Below, one piece after another: positions 1-6,910 of a DNA stretch of 11,394 nt (position 1 is the stretch's first letter; each line of letters opens with the position of its first letter). The position numbers and the translations under genes are program-made. The DNA is from Armatimonadota bacterium (GTDB taxonomy: Bacteria > Armatimonadota > Zipacnadia > Zipacnadales > UBA11051), in contig JAUWOG010000025.1 in NCBI GenBank assembly GCA_030612305.1, forward strand, positions 1 to 11,394, written 5' to 3'. The notes under the pieces were generated by a model. The model was not told the DNA's origin. It worked only from the letters and a program-made list of their open reading frames with translations, and ran no database searches.

Positions 1-71
1 GGGCGGGGGGGCGGCGCGGGGGGCGGGGCCCGGCGCCCGGCCGCCCCGCCCGCGCGCCCCCCCCCCCCCCC
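1..71. other. Pure G/C low-complexity end, probable artefact
   Basis: The first 71 bases contain no A or T and finish in a run of 15 C (57-71). A 9-bp inverted repeat, GGGCGGGGC at 21-29 and GCCCCGCCC at 43-51, lies inside. The composition changes abruptly at base 72. This looks like a homopolymer or poly-G sequencing artefact, or a snap-back read at a contig end, rather than genomic DNA. No coding or regulatory meaning is assigned. Confidence 0.6.
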
Positions 72-76
72 ACGAC

Positions 77-172
77 GTTGCCTTTGCCTTTGCTTTTGCC
101 TTTCCCTTTACCCTCTGCCGTTTGCCTTTCCCTTTACCCTCTGCCTTTGCCCTCTGCCTTTGCCTTTGCCGT
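77..172. repeat. Pyrimidine-rich short tandem repeat (TTTGCC-like hexamers)
   Basis: Reading the plus strand, the stretch is built from TTTGCC, CTTTGC and CCTCTGCC units with almost no A. A 25-base stretch beginning TTTGCCTTTCCC is present twice, at 95-119 and 121-145, giving a 26-bp period inside the hexamer array. It begins right after the stop of the membrane-protein gene at 173 (minus strand), so it lies in that gene's 3' flank. Such an array is prone to slippage. No terminator hairpin is visible in it. Confidence 0.75.
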
Positions 173-613
173 CTATCCTTTTGCAAAACGCTCCGCAATC
201 GGCGCGATGATGAGCACTCCGGCCCCGGCTATGGTGAAGATTATCCCTATCGCGAGCACTGCATACGGCTCGGCTTTGCTCAGCTTATCGTCCTCGATGA
301 TATACTGTTCCGGCGCATCCGGCATATACTTGATGACCACTGTACTCCCGCCCGGCGTCCGGTCATAGAACGGTGCTGACACTGCATTCTCTACCACGAT
401 ACTCTCACCGTCTGCCGCGCGAAAGCTCACCTTCACATAGCAGTCCCGCCGGTCCACGGCGATCACTTCACGCTTGGCCCCGATCTCCCCCTCGGTCGTC
501 AGGCCTTGTCTTTTCAGACGCTGCATCTGCCCCAGCGTGAACCGGCTCACCGTGATCATATAGATACCTGCCGCCAATAGCGCCAGCCCTGTCACCAGCG
601 GCAGCACACTCAT
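173..613 (-). CDS. DUF3592-like small two-span membrane protein
   Basis: A 146-residue protein with a hydrophobic segment near residues 4-23, a soluble central part, and a second hydrophobic segment near 117-138. The central part, with its conserved-looking VKVSFRAADGE and an FYDRTPGGSTVVIKYMPDAP stretch ending in a Pro-rich turn, resembles the DUF3592 fold, in which a small extracytoplasmic beta domain sits between two helices. That is recognition by pattern, not by search. The function of the family is unknown. The start is the first ATG after an in-frame TAG; no good ribosome binding site sits directly before it. The purine-rich GGAGGAG at 636-642 is 22 nt away and better placed for a four-codon ORF (610-624) whose TGA overlaps this ATG. 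It follows the kelch gene by 41 nt on the same strand, so the two are probably co-transcribed. Confidence 0.75.
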   Translation of the reverse strand: MSVLPLVTGLALLAAGIYMITVSRFTLGQMQRLKRQGLTTEGEIGAKREVIAVDRRDCYVKVSFRAADGESIVVENAVSAPFYDRTPGGSTVVIKYMPDAPEQYIIEDDKLSKAEPYAVLAIGIIFTIAGAGVLIIAPIAERFAKG

Positions 614-654
614 CGCTCGGCCATTCCGCTACCTGCTCCTCCACTTCGACATGC

Positions 655-1956
655 TCACTGCTTCCGCACCAGCCGCCACGCATCCGGCGTCATGTTATTG
701 CCTGCCACCATCCACAGCGCGTCATCATACACAAACACGCTCGCCGCATGGCGCGGCGCCCAGGGAGTATCCGGCAGCTCGTACCAGTTCACGCCGTCGC
801 TCGAGTACCACACATCATTGCGATTCCCGCTGTCCCTGTTGCACCCCTCCATCACCCACAGCTTGCCATCGAACACCGCGACGTCATGGTATTGACGCGG
901 CTCCCACGGCGCGCATTCCACATGTCGTTCCCAGTTCACGCCATCTACCGAGCTCCACACATCATTATAGAAAAGCCTGGTCGGGACCTTCGGCGTATCA
1001 TACGTCCCGCCGCCCAGGATCCACATCCTCCCCTCAAAGACCGCGCCCCCACCGACCATGCCACGCTGCGCCCAGGGCACTTTCTCCGTCACCCGTGTCC
1101 ATGTCACGCCATCGGCCGAGTTCCACACATCGGTATAGAAGACCTCATCTGCCGGTGCAAACTGTGGAAGCGTCTGCCCGCCCATGATCCAGATCTTGCC
1201 ATCGAAGACCACGGTATAGTGCAGCACTCGCGGCGCCCAGGGCACTTTCTCATTCACCAGCTCCCAGTTGACCCCATCCACACTGTTCCAGACGTCGGTC
1301 TGGTAGTGGCCCTGATTGCAGTCCCCGCCCACGATCCACATCTTCCCATCGTGGACGGCGTACCCGGCCGTATGCCTGCCTTCCCACGGCGCTTGCAGCA
1401 TCTCCAGTGTCCATGTTACCCCATCGGTTGAGGACCACACTTCGCTATTGCAGATGTGGGGGAAATGCTCTTTATCGCGCGGGTTCCATCCACCGAGCAG
1501 CCACATTTTCCCTTTGAAGACGAGCGCACCGGCCCCATCTCGCGCGGCGAAGGCGGCTTCTCTAGTCGCGCAGATCCATTCATACCCGCCCTCATCCTGC
1601 GCACCAGCGCCTTTGTTTCCCTCGGTCATCTTCGGCCCTCCCAACGCATTTGCCTTTGCGTCATCCGCACCATGGCCGGCTTCCGCCTGCGACGCAGCCA
1701 CTCCGGCCTTGCCTTTGTTTTCCTCGGTCATCTTCGGCCCTCCCAACGCATTTGCTTCTTCGTCATCCGCACCATGGCCGGCCTTTTCCTGCGAGGGTGT
1801 GACCGCGCCATCCCCTTTGTCTTGCTCGGTCATGGTCGTCCCTCCCAACGCATTTACCTGTCTGTCATCCGCGCCGCCCCTACTGCCGACGCTGCCCCAT
1901 ACAACAACAATCGCCGCTACGAGCAGCGGCCCGACTCTGTTCCCCGCGATGTGCAT
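655..1956 (-). CDS. Secreted kelch/galactose-oxidase-type beta-propeller protein
   Basis: From the chosen ATG the protein has 433 residues. Residues 8-24 form a hydrophobic signal peptide or anchor. Residues 29-123 are a low-complexity linker of almost three 34-residue repeats. From about 127 to the end there are six kelch-like units containing V/F-x-G-K-M/I/L-W-x-x-G-G and ending D-V-W-x-S-x-D-G-V-x-W. The S-x-D-G-x-x-W strands also resemble Asp-box motifs. The family consists of extracellular propellers that bind ligands or carbohydrates. No galactose-oxidase copper ligands were identified, so enzymatic activity is not claimed. The start at 1956 is set by AAGGAGG five bases upstream. An upstream in-frame ATG at 2076 would add 40 residues that read through a palindrome and lack a ribosome site; the ATG at 1977 is also less well placed. 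A DUF3592-like gene follows closely. Confidence 0.85.
   Translation of the reverse strand: MHIAGNRVGPLLVAAIVVVWGSVGSRGGADDRQVNALGGTTMTEQDKGDGAVTPSQEKAGHGADDEEANALGGPKMTEENKGKAGVAASQAEAGHGADDAKANALGGPKMTEGNKGAGAQDEGGYEWICATREAAFAARDGAGALVFKGKMWLLGGWNPRDKEHFPHICNSEVWSSTDGVTWTLEMLQAPWEGRHTAGYAVHDGKMWIVGGDCNQGHYQTDVWNSVDGVNWELVNEKVPWAPRVLHYTVVFDGKIWIMGGQTLPQFAPADEVFYTDVWNSADGVTWTRVTEKVPWAQRGMVGGGAVFEGRMWILGGGTYDTPKVPTRLFYNDVWSSVDGVNWERHVECAPWEPRQYHDVAVFDGKLWVMEGCNRDSGNRNDVWYSSDGVNWYELPDTPWAPRHAASVFVYDDALWMVAGNNMTPDAWRLVRKQ
1588..1872 (-). repeat. 102-bp tandem coding repeat, about 2.8 copies
   Basis: Three direct repeats at 1771-1872, 1669-1770 and 1588-1668 (last one partial) encode 34-residue units with the pattern ADDxxxNALGGxxMTExxKG...SQxxAGHG. 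The landmark CCTCCCAACGCATTT occurs on the plus strand at 102-bp spacing. The unit length is a multiple of three, so copy-number change would keep the reading frame. It forms the linker between the membrane signal and the propeller of the kelch protein and is probably disordered. Confidence 0.9.
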
Positions 1957-1961
1957 ATCAA

Positions 1962-1968
1962 CCTCCTT
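1962..1968 (-). promoter_or_regulatory. Ribosome binding site AAGGAGG deciding the kelch start
   Basis: On the minus strand AAGGAGG is followed by TTGAT and then ATG (1956-1954). This is a near-perfect Shine-Dalgarno at 5-nt spacing and rules in favour of the internal start over the ATGs at 1977 and 2076. Confidence 0.85.
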
Positions 1969-2015
1969 CACCTTCATGCGCCCTCGCCATCTGTCGTCGC
2001 CATGCGTCGTTGTAG

Positions 2016-2034
2016 GGGCACACAGCGTGTGCCC
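2016..2034. repeat. Perfect 8-bp palindrome, 3-nt loop
   Basis: GGGCACAC at 2016-2023 and GTGTGCCC at 2027-2034 are separated by AGC. A further GTGTGCC follows near 2050. It lies about 60 bases upstream of the kelch start and has no T-tract, so it reads as a dispersed short palindrome of REP type rather than a terminator. Confidence 0.7.
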
Positions 2035-2124
2035 GTGCCGTTGCCTCTGCCGTGTGCCTTCCCGGGGGTGGCCCAACCCGTGCCGTCTTGCGATCCCCCG
2101 CGAGAAAGAACCTCGCCTTGGGCC

Positions 2125-2153
2125 TTGACGCCAACGCTGATGTGATATATGAT
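2125..2153 (+). promoter_or_regulatory. Sigma-70-type promoter of the sensory operon
   Basis: TTGACG (2125-2130) and TATGAT (2148-2153) are separated by exactly 17 bases, matching the housekeeping consensus at ten of twelve positions. Transcription would start near 2160, leaving a leader of about 190 nt before the first gene at 2353. It lies in an AT-rich pocket within GC-rich surroundings, which supports the call. Confidence 0.6.
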
Positions 2154-2338
2154 ATTCGCAGTGGAGGCGTGTGAGCGGAGACTTATGAGCGGTAACGTCG
2201 TCCCGCAGTGGCGGTCGTCCTCGTTGTACCTCGAATAGACGGCGGTCGAGCCTTTTTCACCCCATGACCGTCTCTTCTTTCATCGGCGGTGTTCTCCTAG
2301 CGGACAGTTTGCGGCCTACGTGTGCGCCTAGTGCCAGC

Positions 2339-2346
2339 AAGGAGGT
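2339..2346 (+). promoter_or_regulatory. Ribosome binding site for GTG start at 2353
   Basis: AAGGAGGT sits seven bases (from the end of GGAGG) before the GTG at 2353 and decides this non-ATG start. Confidence 0.8.
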
Positions 2347-2352
2347 GGCGCC

Positions 2353-3339
2353 GTGGATGATCCATCCTCGTGCTCCATGCTACCGATACTATTCCGTGCG
2401 GCTGCCCCAGCCACCTTGATCGGTCTGATTCTGCAGCTCCGGTCAACGTACGGCCACTTGGAGAAGCCCCGGCAACGGCTACTCCGAGTACTGAGTGCAT
2501 TGATCTGCTGTGCGGCAGCCATTCCGCTCATACCGTTGCTCTCTTTGGCCCTACTAGCATTGTCAGTCCTTGCTTGGATTCTCTCCGGCGGACTAGATGA
2601 TTTGTGGGATTCGCTCGGCACAAAACCGCCTCCCAAATACCTGAAAACTGGAATTGTCGTTACTGTTACTGCCTCTGTCCTCTTCGCCCTTATCCTCGCC
2701 CTTAGCAATCCCAGCGATGATGACCGGGAGAGGGTGGTCGTTCGACTGCAGAGCTGTACTCTCATCCTAGGACGTGCGACGTACTTCGCCTCCGAGAATG
2801 GCGCCTGCACGGTTCCGTTTTCTGTGGAGGTGCCCTACGATGGTTATTACTCCGTACAGACATATCCCCGGGCGCTGATGTCCGAACCGCTCGGCAGCAT
2901 CTTGCGTAGAGTCTCTAAGTCGCTGCCAGACGAGCACTGGCGCGAGGACGACTGCAGGGCCGCGGCCAGGTTGCTGAGCGACCAATTGTTGCTCTATCCA
3001 GAATGTCCCGCGGAGTGGCGCAAGAGGGTCTTCGAGTCAGTATTGCTGCAGATGAAGGACATTGAGGATCCAAAAGAGTTCTTGCGCATACTCCACGATG
3101 ATGAGCCGGGCGTCATGTTGTTCATTTACCACCACGCCGGCGCATCGCTCAACTACTCAGCCGAAATCCCACGGGCAGGCGGGCAACACGCGCAATCCTA
3201 CAGCTTCTTAGTCTTTTGCAGGCTCGGAGATGTACCGACAGAGAAGCCGCGTGATCTGCCGGTCACAGGTGACGGAGAATTTGGTGTTATCTACGGAGGG
3301 GTCTCTCATGAAGAGCAGCCTAGCGCGTATCACTCATAG
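2353..3339 (+). CDS. Multi-span membrane protein with C-terminal soluble domain, unknown function
   Basis: A 328-residue protein starting at GTG with a strong ribosome site. Hydrophobic segments lie near residues 11-29, 44-77 (long enough for one kinked or two spans) and 99-118. A soluble domain of about 210 residues follows. It is rich in charged residues and contains several Cys (such as DDCRAA and YPEC), with no motif I can name. I do not recognise the family. It is the first gene of the operon: its last 32 bases overlap the next gene in another frame, so translation of the two is probably coupled. With the downstream propeller and histidine kinase, it is a candidate membrane component of a sensory system; this is inference from position only. 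Confidence 0.8.
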   Translation: MDDPSSCSMLPILFRAAAPATLIGLILQLRSTYGHLEKPRQRLLRVLSALICCAAAIPLIPLLSLALLALSVLAWILSGGLDDLWDSLGTKPPPKYLKTGIVVTVTASVLFALILALSNPSDDDRERVVVRLQSCTLILGRATYFASENGACTVPFSVEVPYDGYYSVQTYPRALMSEPLGSILRRVSKSLPDEHWREDDCRAAARLLSDQLLLYPECPAEWRKRVFESVLLQMKDIEDPKEFLRILHDDEPGVMLFIYHHAGASLNYSAEIPRAGGQHAQSYSFLVFCRLGDVPTEKPRDLPVTGDGEFGVIYGGVSHEEQPSAYHS

Positions 3340-4384
3340 CAAAGTCGTGCGGGCAGCCGTAGCTCTCATCTGCCTCAGCGGATATGCGGTGTACTCACAC
3401 ACGCACTCCTGGCGATACACAGCACGACTTGTCCCCCTTGATGCTGAGAAGACGATCACCGTAAAGCTAATCCCTGCACGGACGCCCTATGGGCGAGCTG
3501 GACCGCGGGGTGTTGCCTGGGATGGCGTGGATCGGTTGTATGTGTGTGACACTAACACGACCGCGGAGGGTGCATCAAGCGTGCAAGCTTTTGCCCTACG
3601 GCCACTGGGTCCTCTTCCTCTGCGTTGGTTTGGCGAAGTAGTACGTGATGACGGTAGAACGATACTGGAATCCCCTGTTGGAATTGCAGTGACGTCGGCC
3701 GGCGTCTGGCTCACTGACTCAGACGCCGAGAGCGTGTACTTGCTCGCCCATGACAGCGACAATCAAGCCATGACAGTCAAGCTACGCATCGACCTCGATG
3801 AGCTTGAAGTCTCATGCCCGACTGACATGACTGCCGCCGCCGATGGAGGTGCGTATGTGCTATTGGGCAAGGAGGGCGCGATCCTCCGCGTCAAACCCGA
3901 CGGTAGTACTCGTCTCTGTCGTGTGCCACAGATCCGGGGCGCCGACGGGATGACTCGGAGAGGGCACTTCGCCGTCCGGACTGCAGGCTCGCTCCTCATA
4001 GCTGTGGGGCACAGGCAATCAATAATGGAGATCCCACTTGCAGGCAGTGGTGACATCTTGTCTGGGGACATCCGTACCATCGTCAGGCACCTACAACGCC
4101 CCACCGATGTGGCCTGTGCGCCTGACGGAACACTGTGGATAGCGGAACCGGGCAGGGGCCGTGTTGTGGCCGCTGTGAGCGACCAAGCACGTCCCTCGGC
4201 CCAACTGGACATCGGCAGTTCGGTAGCCGGGGCATTCGAGTTCCCCTATCGCATTGCCACGTCTGAGGTTGAGAACGGTTCCTATAAGATTGCCGTTGCA
4301 GACCCTGGGGCAGGATCTGTGTTCGTAGTCAGTGTAGCTGTCAAGGATTACGCGAACGAGGAGGTGCATGTCGGCTCGGGGTAG
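3308..4384 (+). CDS. NHL-type beta-propeller protein with N-terminal membrane anchor/signal
   Basis: A 358-residue protein. Residues 13-30 are hydrophobic (signal peptide or anchor, with a basic N-terminus), so the rest should be outside the cytoplasm. The body has NHL-like blades: P-R-G-V-A-W-D-G-x-D-R-L-Y-V-C-D, then S-P-V-G-I-A-V...V-W-L-T-D-S, P-T-D-M-T-A-A-A-D-G-G-A-Y-V-L, R-P-T-D-V-A-C-A-P-D-G-T-L-W-I-A-E, and a last blade ending Y-K-I-A-V-A-D-P-G-A-G-S-V. Such propellers bind proteins or ligands; there is no visible catalytic motif. The start at 3308 has GGAGG about 8 bases before it, whereas the in-frame ATG at 3230 lacks one and would lie deep in the previous gene. It overlaps that gene by 32 nt and precedes the kinase gene by 50 nt. 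Confidence 0.82.
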   Translation: MKSSLARITHSKVVRAAVALICLSGYAVYSHTHSWRYTARLVPLDAEKTITVKLIPARTPYGRAGPRGVAWDGVDRLYVCDTNTTAEGASSVQAFALRPLGPLPLRWFGEVVRDDGRTILESPVGIAVTSAGVWLTDSDAESVYLLAHDSDNQAMTVKLRIDLDELEVSCPTDMTAAADGGAYVLLGKEGAILRVKPDGSTRLCRVPQIRGADGMTRRGHFAVRTAGSLLIAVGHRQSIMEIPLAGSGDILSGDIRTIVRHLQRPTDVACAPDGTLWIAEPGRGRVVAAVSDQARPSAQLDIGSSVAGAFEFPYRIATSEVENGSYKIAVADPGAGSVFVVSVAVKDYANEEVHVGSG

Positions 4385-4434
4385 AATAGTAGCCTACCGT
4401 TAGTCGCACCAGCTTGACACGGGAGGCGCTAGTC

Positions 4435-6375
4435 ATGCCACATCCCCAGCCCAAACCCTTGTCTAGTCAGACTGTTGAAGACCTACTAGGCCGCGAATTC
4501 CTCCGCATGTTCTGCCTGGGTTTCTCACAGGCTTTTGATGTGCCGGTGACCCTGCTAGTGAGGAACGAGGAGACCGATGACGCTTCCCTAGAGAAACGGT
4601 TTGATCGCATACCGGCTGATAAGGAGCAGAAGAAATGGTGCCCTTTCTGCAACACATGCAGGGCCTCGGATGAGGGGAATAGGCTTTGCCTCTTGGATGA
4701 TGCTCAGGTAGCCACGGACTGGATCCAGGGACGGACTCTCCCTGACCCCCCGTACTATCTCTGCCACGCTGGCCTTTGCGATATCTCCGTCCCCGTAACA
4801 GTCCTCGGAAAAGTCGTCGGCGTATTCTTTACGGGCCAGAGACGGCCGGATGAGAGCTTGCCGCACCTGCAGAAGCAGGCTGTTGAGCGGCGCGACGAGA
4901 TCATCAAACAGCTAGGGTTGGGTCAGCAGGAGTTGGTAGACTCCTGGGAAGCCGTCGAGGAAGCCGGTGACGAGGCACTCCGGGAAATACACCGGCGCCT
5001 TGCCGAGATCGCTGACCGCTTGGGGTCGGTTGCAGAGGAGGTGTACCGTCAGCGCTTTGCAGCCGAGAAGGAAAATGTATTGAGCACATTGCTACAAGAG
5101 CTTCAGCCCGACGCAGCGGGGCCCTGGCAGGAGGTGGATAGCGAGAAGCTACTCAGCACTGCGGCTCAAGCCGTACGAGACTTCGCTGGCCTAGACTGGT
5201 TCGTGGCCATTTCAGAAGATCCCGAAACTCGATCACACGTTTCAGCCGGCGAAATCGAACCTGAAAGCCGTCAAGATTACTATGAGCAGATTTTCCGCCT
5301 TGTGAAGAACGCCAAGGAACTTAGGCGCAAATGGAATGAAGGGAAGATCGTCTACTATGCCGCAATAGACGGCCACCAGCATAGAGAAACGATCCTTACT
5401 GATCTATTGAAAACATGTCTCAATACTGACGCGAAGCATGAGTACATCGTCTTCCGACACCTCCGGAGCACATCCTACGTCAACACCGTTGTCATCGGGG
5501 CCGCCATGAAGGCCCGTGATGCCGACGTCTGGTCCAACGAGGGAGCAGAGCATCTCACAGAGAACGTAGCCGCCATTACCGACCAGATACGAATACTGCT
5601 CGACATTGCCGAGAGTGCGCGCTTGCAGCAGGCGTTCATTCGCGATACTGCACACTCCCTGAGATCACCAGTGAACTGGGTTATGGCTGCGGCGGCAGGT
5701 CTCCAATGGGCCGTCGAACACATGCAAGTCGAAGGCCCAAGCGCTCTGCAGCAGATCACCGACGCCGGCGAGGAGCTCGTTGATGCTGCTGATGCAATGC
5801 GAGTGCGCGTCGAAACCTATCAGTTTATCGGCTTGGCGGACGTAGCGCAACGTGTGTACAGCTTCAAGATGGTTGACCTGATAGAGCTCGTGCAGAACCT
5901 CAAGCGCTGGTATGAGTACGAAGCCTCTGATCACAACAAGGTCATAGCAGTGAAGGCAGACGTGGGTCTACTCATGGCTGAGATAGATGTCGGCCATTTC
6001 CAGATCGCTCTGGCCAACGTCCTCCACAACGCCGTGAAGTACAGCCATTCGAACAAGACCATAGACATCAACATCTATGCACCGGGCCGAGGCGACTTCG
6101 TCAGGATAGTGCTTCAAGACTATGGTCTCGGCATACATCCCGACGAACTGGAACTAGTCAAGAGACGTTACTATAGGGCCCGAGAGTGGCACGATGAAAA
6201 ACGCACCATTCCTGGTTCAGGCATCGGCCTGGCGGTAGCCGATGAGATTGTGCGAGCTCACCAAGGCACTCTGGAGATAGCAAGTTCGCGCCCATCACAA
6301 AAACACACGAGCACTCCAGGTGAGGGCTACGTAACCACCGTTGTCATCAGCATTCCCAAACAGCAACCCCGATAG
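4435..6375 (+). CDS. PocR-domain sensor histidine kinase
   Basis: A 646-residue, apparently soluble kinase. Residues 12-165 match the PocR sensory domain, with Cys69, Cys72, Cys75, Cys85, Cys110 and Cys115 and the typical CHAGL...VPV stretch followed by GVFFTGQ. Residues about 165-215 are a charged helical linker (coiled-coil-like), and about 225-395 resemble a GAF domain. The HisKA H-box has His407 in HSLRSP, and HATPase_c shows the N-box with Asn532, G1 DYGLGI (Asp562) and G2 GSGIGL (594-599). PocR domains are known to bind small hydrocarbon derivatives such as propanediol; the ligand here is unknown. The start at 4435 has GGGAGG eight bases upstream, better than the TTG at 4414. There are no membrane spans, so sensing is cytoplasmic unless the upstream envelope proteins relay a signal. 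Its receiver partner follows 16 nt downstream. Confidence 0.92.
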   Translation: MPHPQPKPLSSQTVEDLLGREFLRMFCLGFSQAFDVPVTLLVRNEETDDASLEKRFDRIPADKEQKKWCPFCNTCRASDEGNRLCLLDDAQVATDWIQGRTLPDPPYYLCHAGLCDISVPVTVLGKVVGVFFTGQRRPDESLPHLQKQAVERRDEIIKQLGLGQQELVDSWEAVEEAGDEALREIHRRLAEIADRLGSVAEEVYRQRFAAEKENVLSTLLQELQPDAAGPWQEVDSEKLLSTAAQAVRDFAGLDWFVAISEDPETRSHVSAGEIEPESRQDYYEQIFRLVKNAKELRRKWNEGKIVYYAAIDGHQHRETILTDLLKTCLNTDAKHEYIVFRHLRSTSYVNTVVIGAAMKARDADVWSNEGAEHLTENVAAITDQIRILLDIAESARLQQAFIRDTAHSLRSPVNWVMAAAAGLQWAVEHMQVEGPSALQQITDAGEELVDAADAMRVRVETYQFIGLADVAQRVYSFKMVDLIELVQNLKRWYEYEASDHNKVIAVKADVGLLMAEIDVGHFQIALANVLHNAVKYSHSNKTIDINIYAPGRGDFVRIVLQDYGLGIHPDELELVKRRYYRAREWHDEKRTIPGSGIGLAVADEIVRAHQGTLEIASSRPSQKHTSTPGEGYVTTVVISIPKQQPR

Positions 6376-6391
6376 ACAGGAGACATCAGAT

Positions 6392-6835
6392 ATGTGCAAG
6401 ACCTACGGCATCTTGCTCGTTGAGGACGAGCAGTACCAGTACAACGCCCTCGTCAAGCGGCTTAATATGCAAGGAATAGAGACTGTCGGAGTCCACGATG
6501 CGTGGGCGGCCGCTTCGCAAATGGCCGAGCGGGGTTTTGATGTTGCACTGATAGACCTGATGATCCCTTGGGGCGACACGCCCGAGGAATTCTGGCAGCA
6601 TGAACATCCTGGCATCGCTTTGGTCGAGGGCATCCGCGCCGGGCACCTGTTTGGGTGCCGCCTACAGATCAACCCAGAGGTTCCCATCCTCGTCCCAACT
6701 GCAGTCAACCGCGGCGACTACGCACATCTGCTCGACTTTGCGAACGTTTTCGCTTTCCCCAAACCCTTCAGTCCTGTGGAGATGATGAGCAAAATCGAGG
6801 ACTTCCTTCGCCCTACCGAACGCACTCCAGAGTAG
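6392..6835 (+). CDS. Stand-alone response regulator receiver (REC) protein
   Basis: A 147-residue single-domain receiver. The acidic pocket is Glu11-Asp12-Glu13, the phospho-acceptor is Asp55 in ALIDLMIPWG, the switch Thr is Thr103 (VPTAVN), and Lys124 lies in FPKPFSP. There is no DNA-binding or enzymatic output. Between Asp55 and the usual G-I-x-L-V-x-x-I-R helix there are about 12 extra residues (GDTPEEFWQHEHP), and a second longer segment (AGHLFGCRLQINPEVP) precedes the Thr strand, so the face around the phosphorylation site differs from CheY-like receivers. The start at 6392 has AGGAGA eight bases upstream; the ATG at 6341 would lie inside the kinase gene. It is almost certainly phosphorylated by the preceding kinase. 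It ends the operon and is convergent with the next gene, 75 nt away, with no visible terminator hairpin. Confidence 0.9.
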   Translation: MCKTYGILLVEDEQYQYNALVKRLNMQGIETVGVHDAWAAASQMAERGFDVALIDLMIPWGDTPEEFWQHEHPGIALVEGIRAGHLFGCRLQINPEVPILVPTAVNRGDYAHLLDFANVFAFPKPFSPVEMMSKIEDFLRPTERTPE

Positions 6836-6910
6836 CTGCCGCCTTCCCTGCTGCACCCCATTCCTTCACCAGCGCGCCCATACCGTTGCCGTTCCCGACT
6901 TCGCTTCCCT

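Larger units (their letters stand above)
1957..2352. other. Divergent intergenic region between kelch gene and sensory operon
   Basis: About 396 bases without a supported gene separate the minus-strand kelch gene from the plus-strand operon. It holds the kelch ribosome site, a palindrome at 2016-2034, GC-rich TGCC/GCCGT words at 2035-2060, an AT-rich pocket with the operon promoter (2125-2153), and a leader of about 190 nt. In the leader AGACGG...GTC near 2248 can pair imperfectly with GACCGTCT near 2269; the loop contains TTTTT, so it is not a terminator. No convincing promoter for the kelch gene was found. Confidence 0.6.

Noticed and set aside
1957..2076. N-terminal extension of the kelch gene to an ATG at 2076
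   Set aside because: It would put 40 mostly polar residues before a signal peptide, reads through a palindrome, and lacks a ribosome site, while AAGGAGG stands five bases before the ATG at 1956.
1316..2128. Long plus-strand open frame antisense to the kelch gene
   Set aside because: It mirrors a real repeat-rich gene; the translation is Ser/Pro-rich without domain motifs and has no ribosome site.
2160..2352. Riboswitch in the operon leader
   Set aside because: No known aptamer core was recognised and only one imperfect stem is visible.
4385..4434. Terminator hairpin between propeller and kinase genes
   Set aside because: GGTAG and CTACC can pair over a short stem of five bases, but no T-tract follows, so it does not break the operon.
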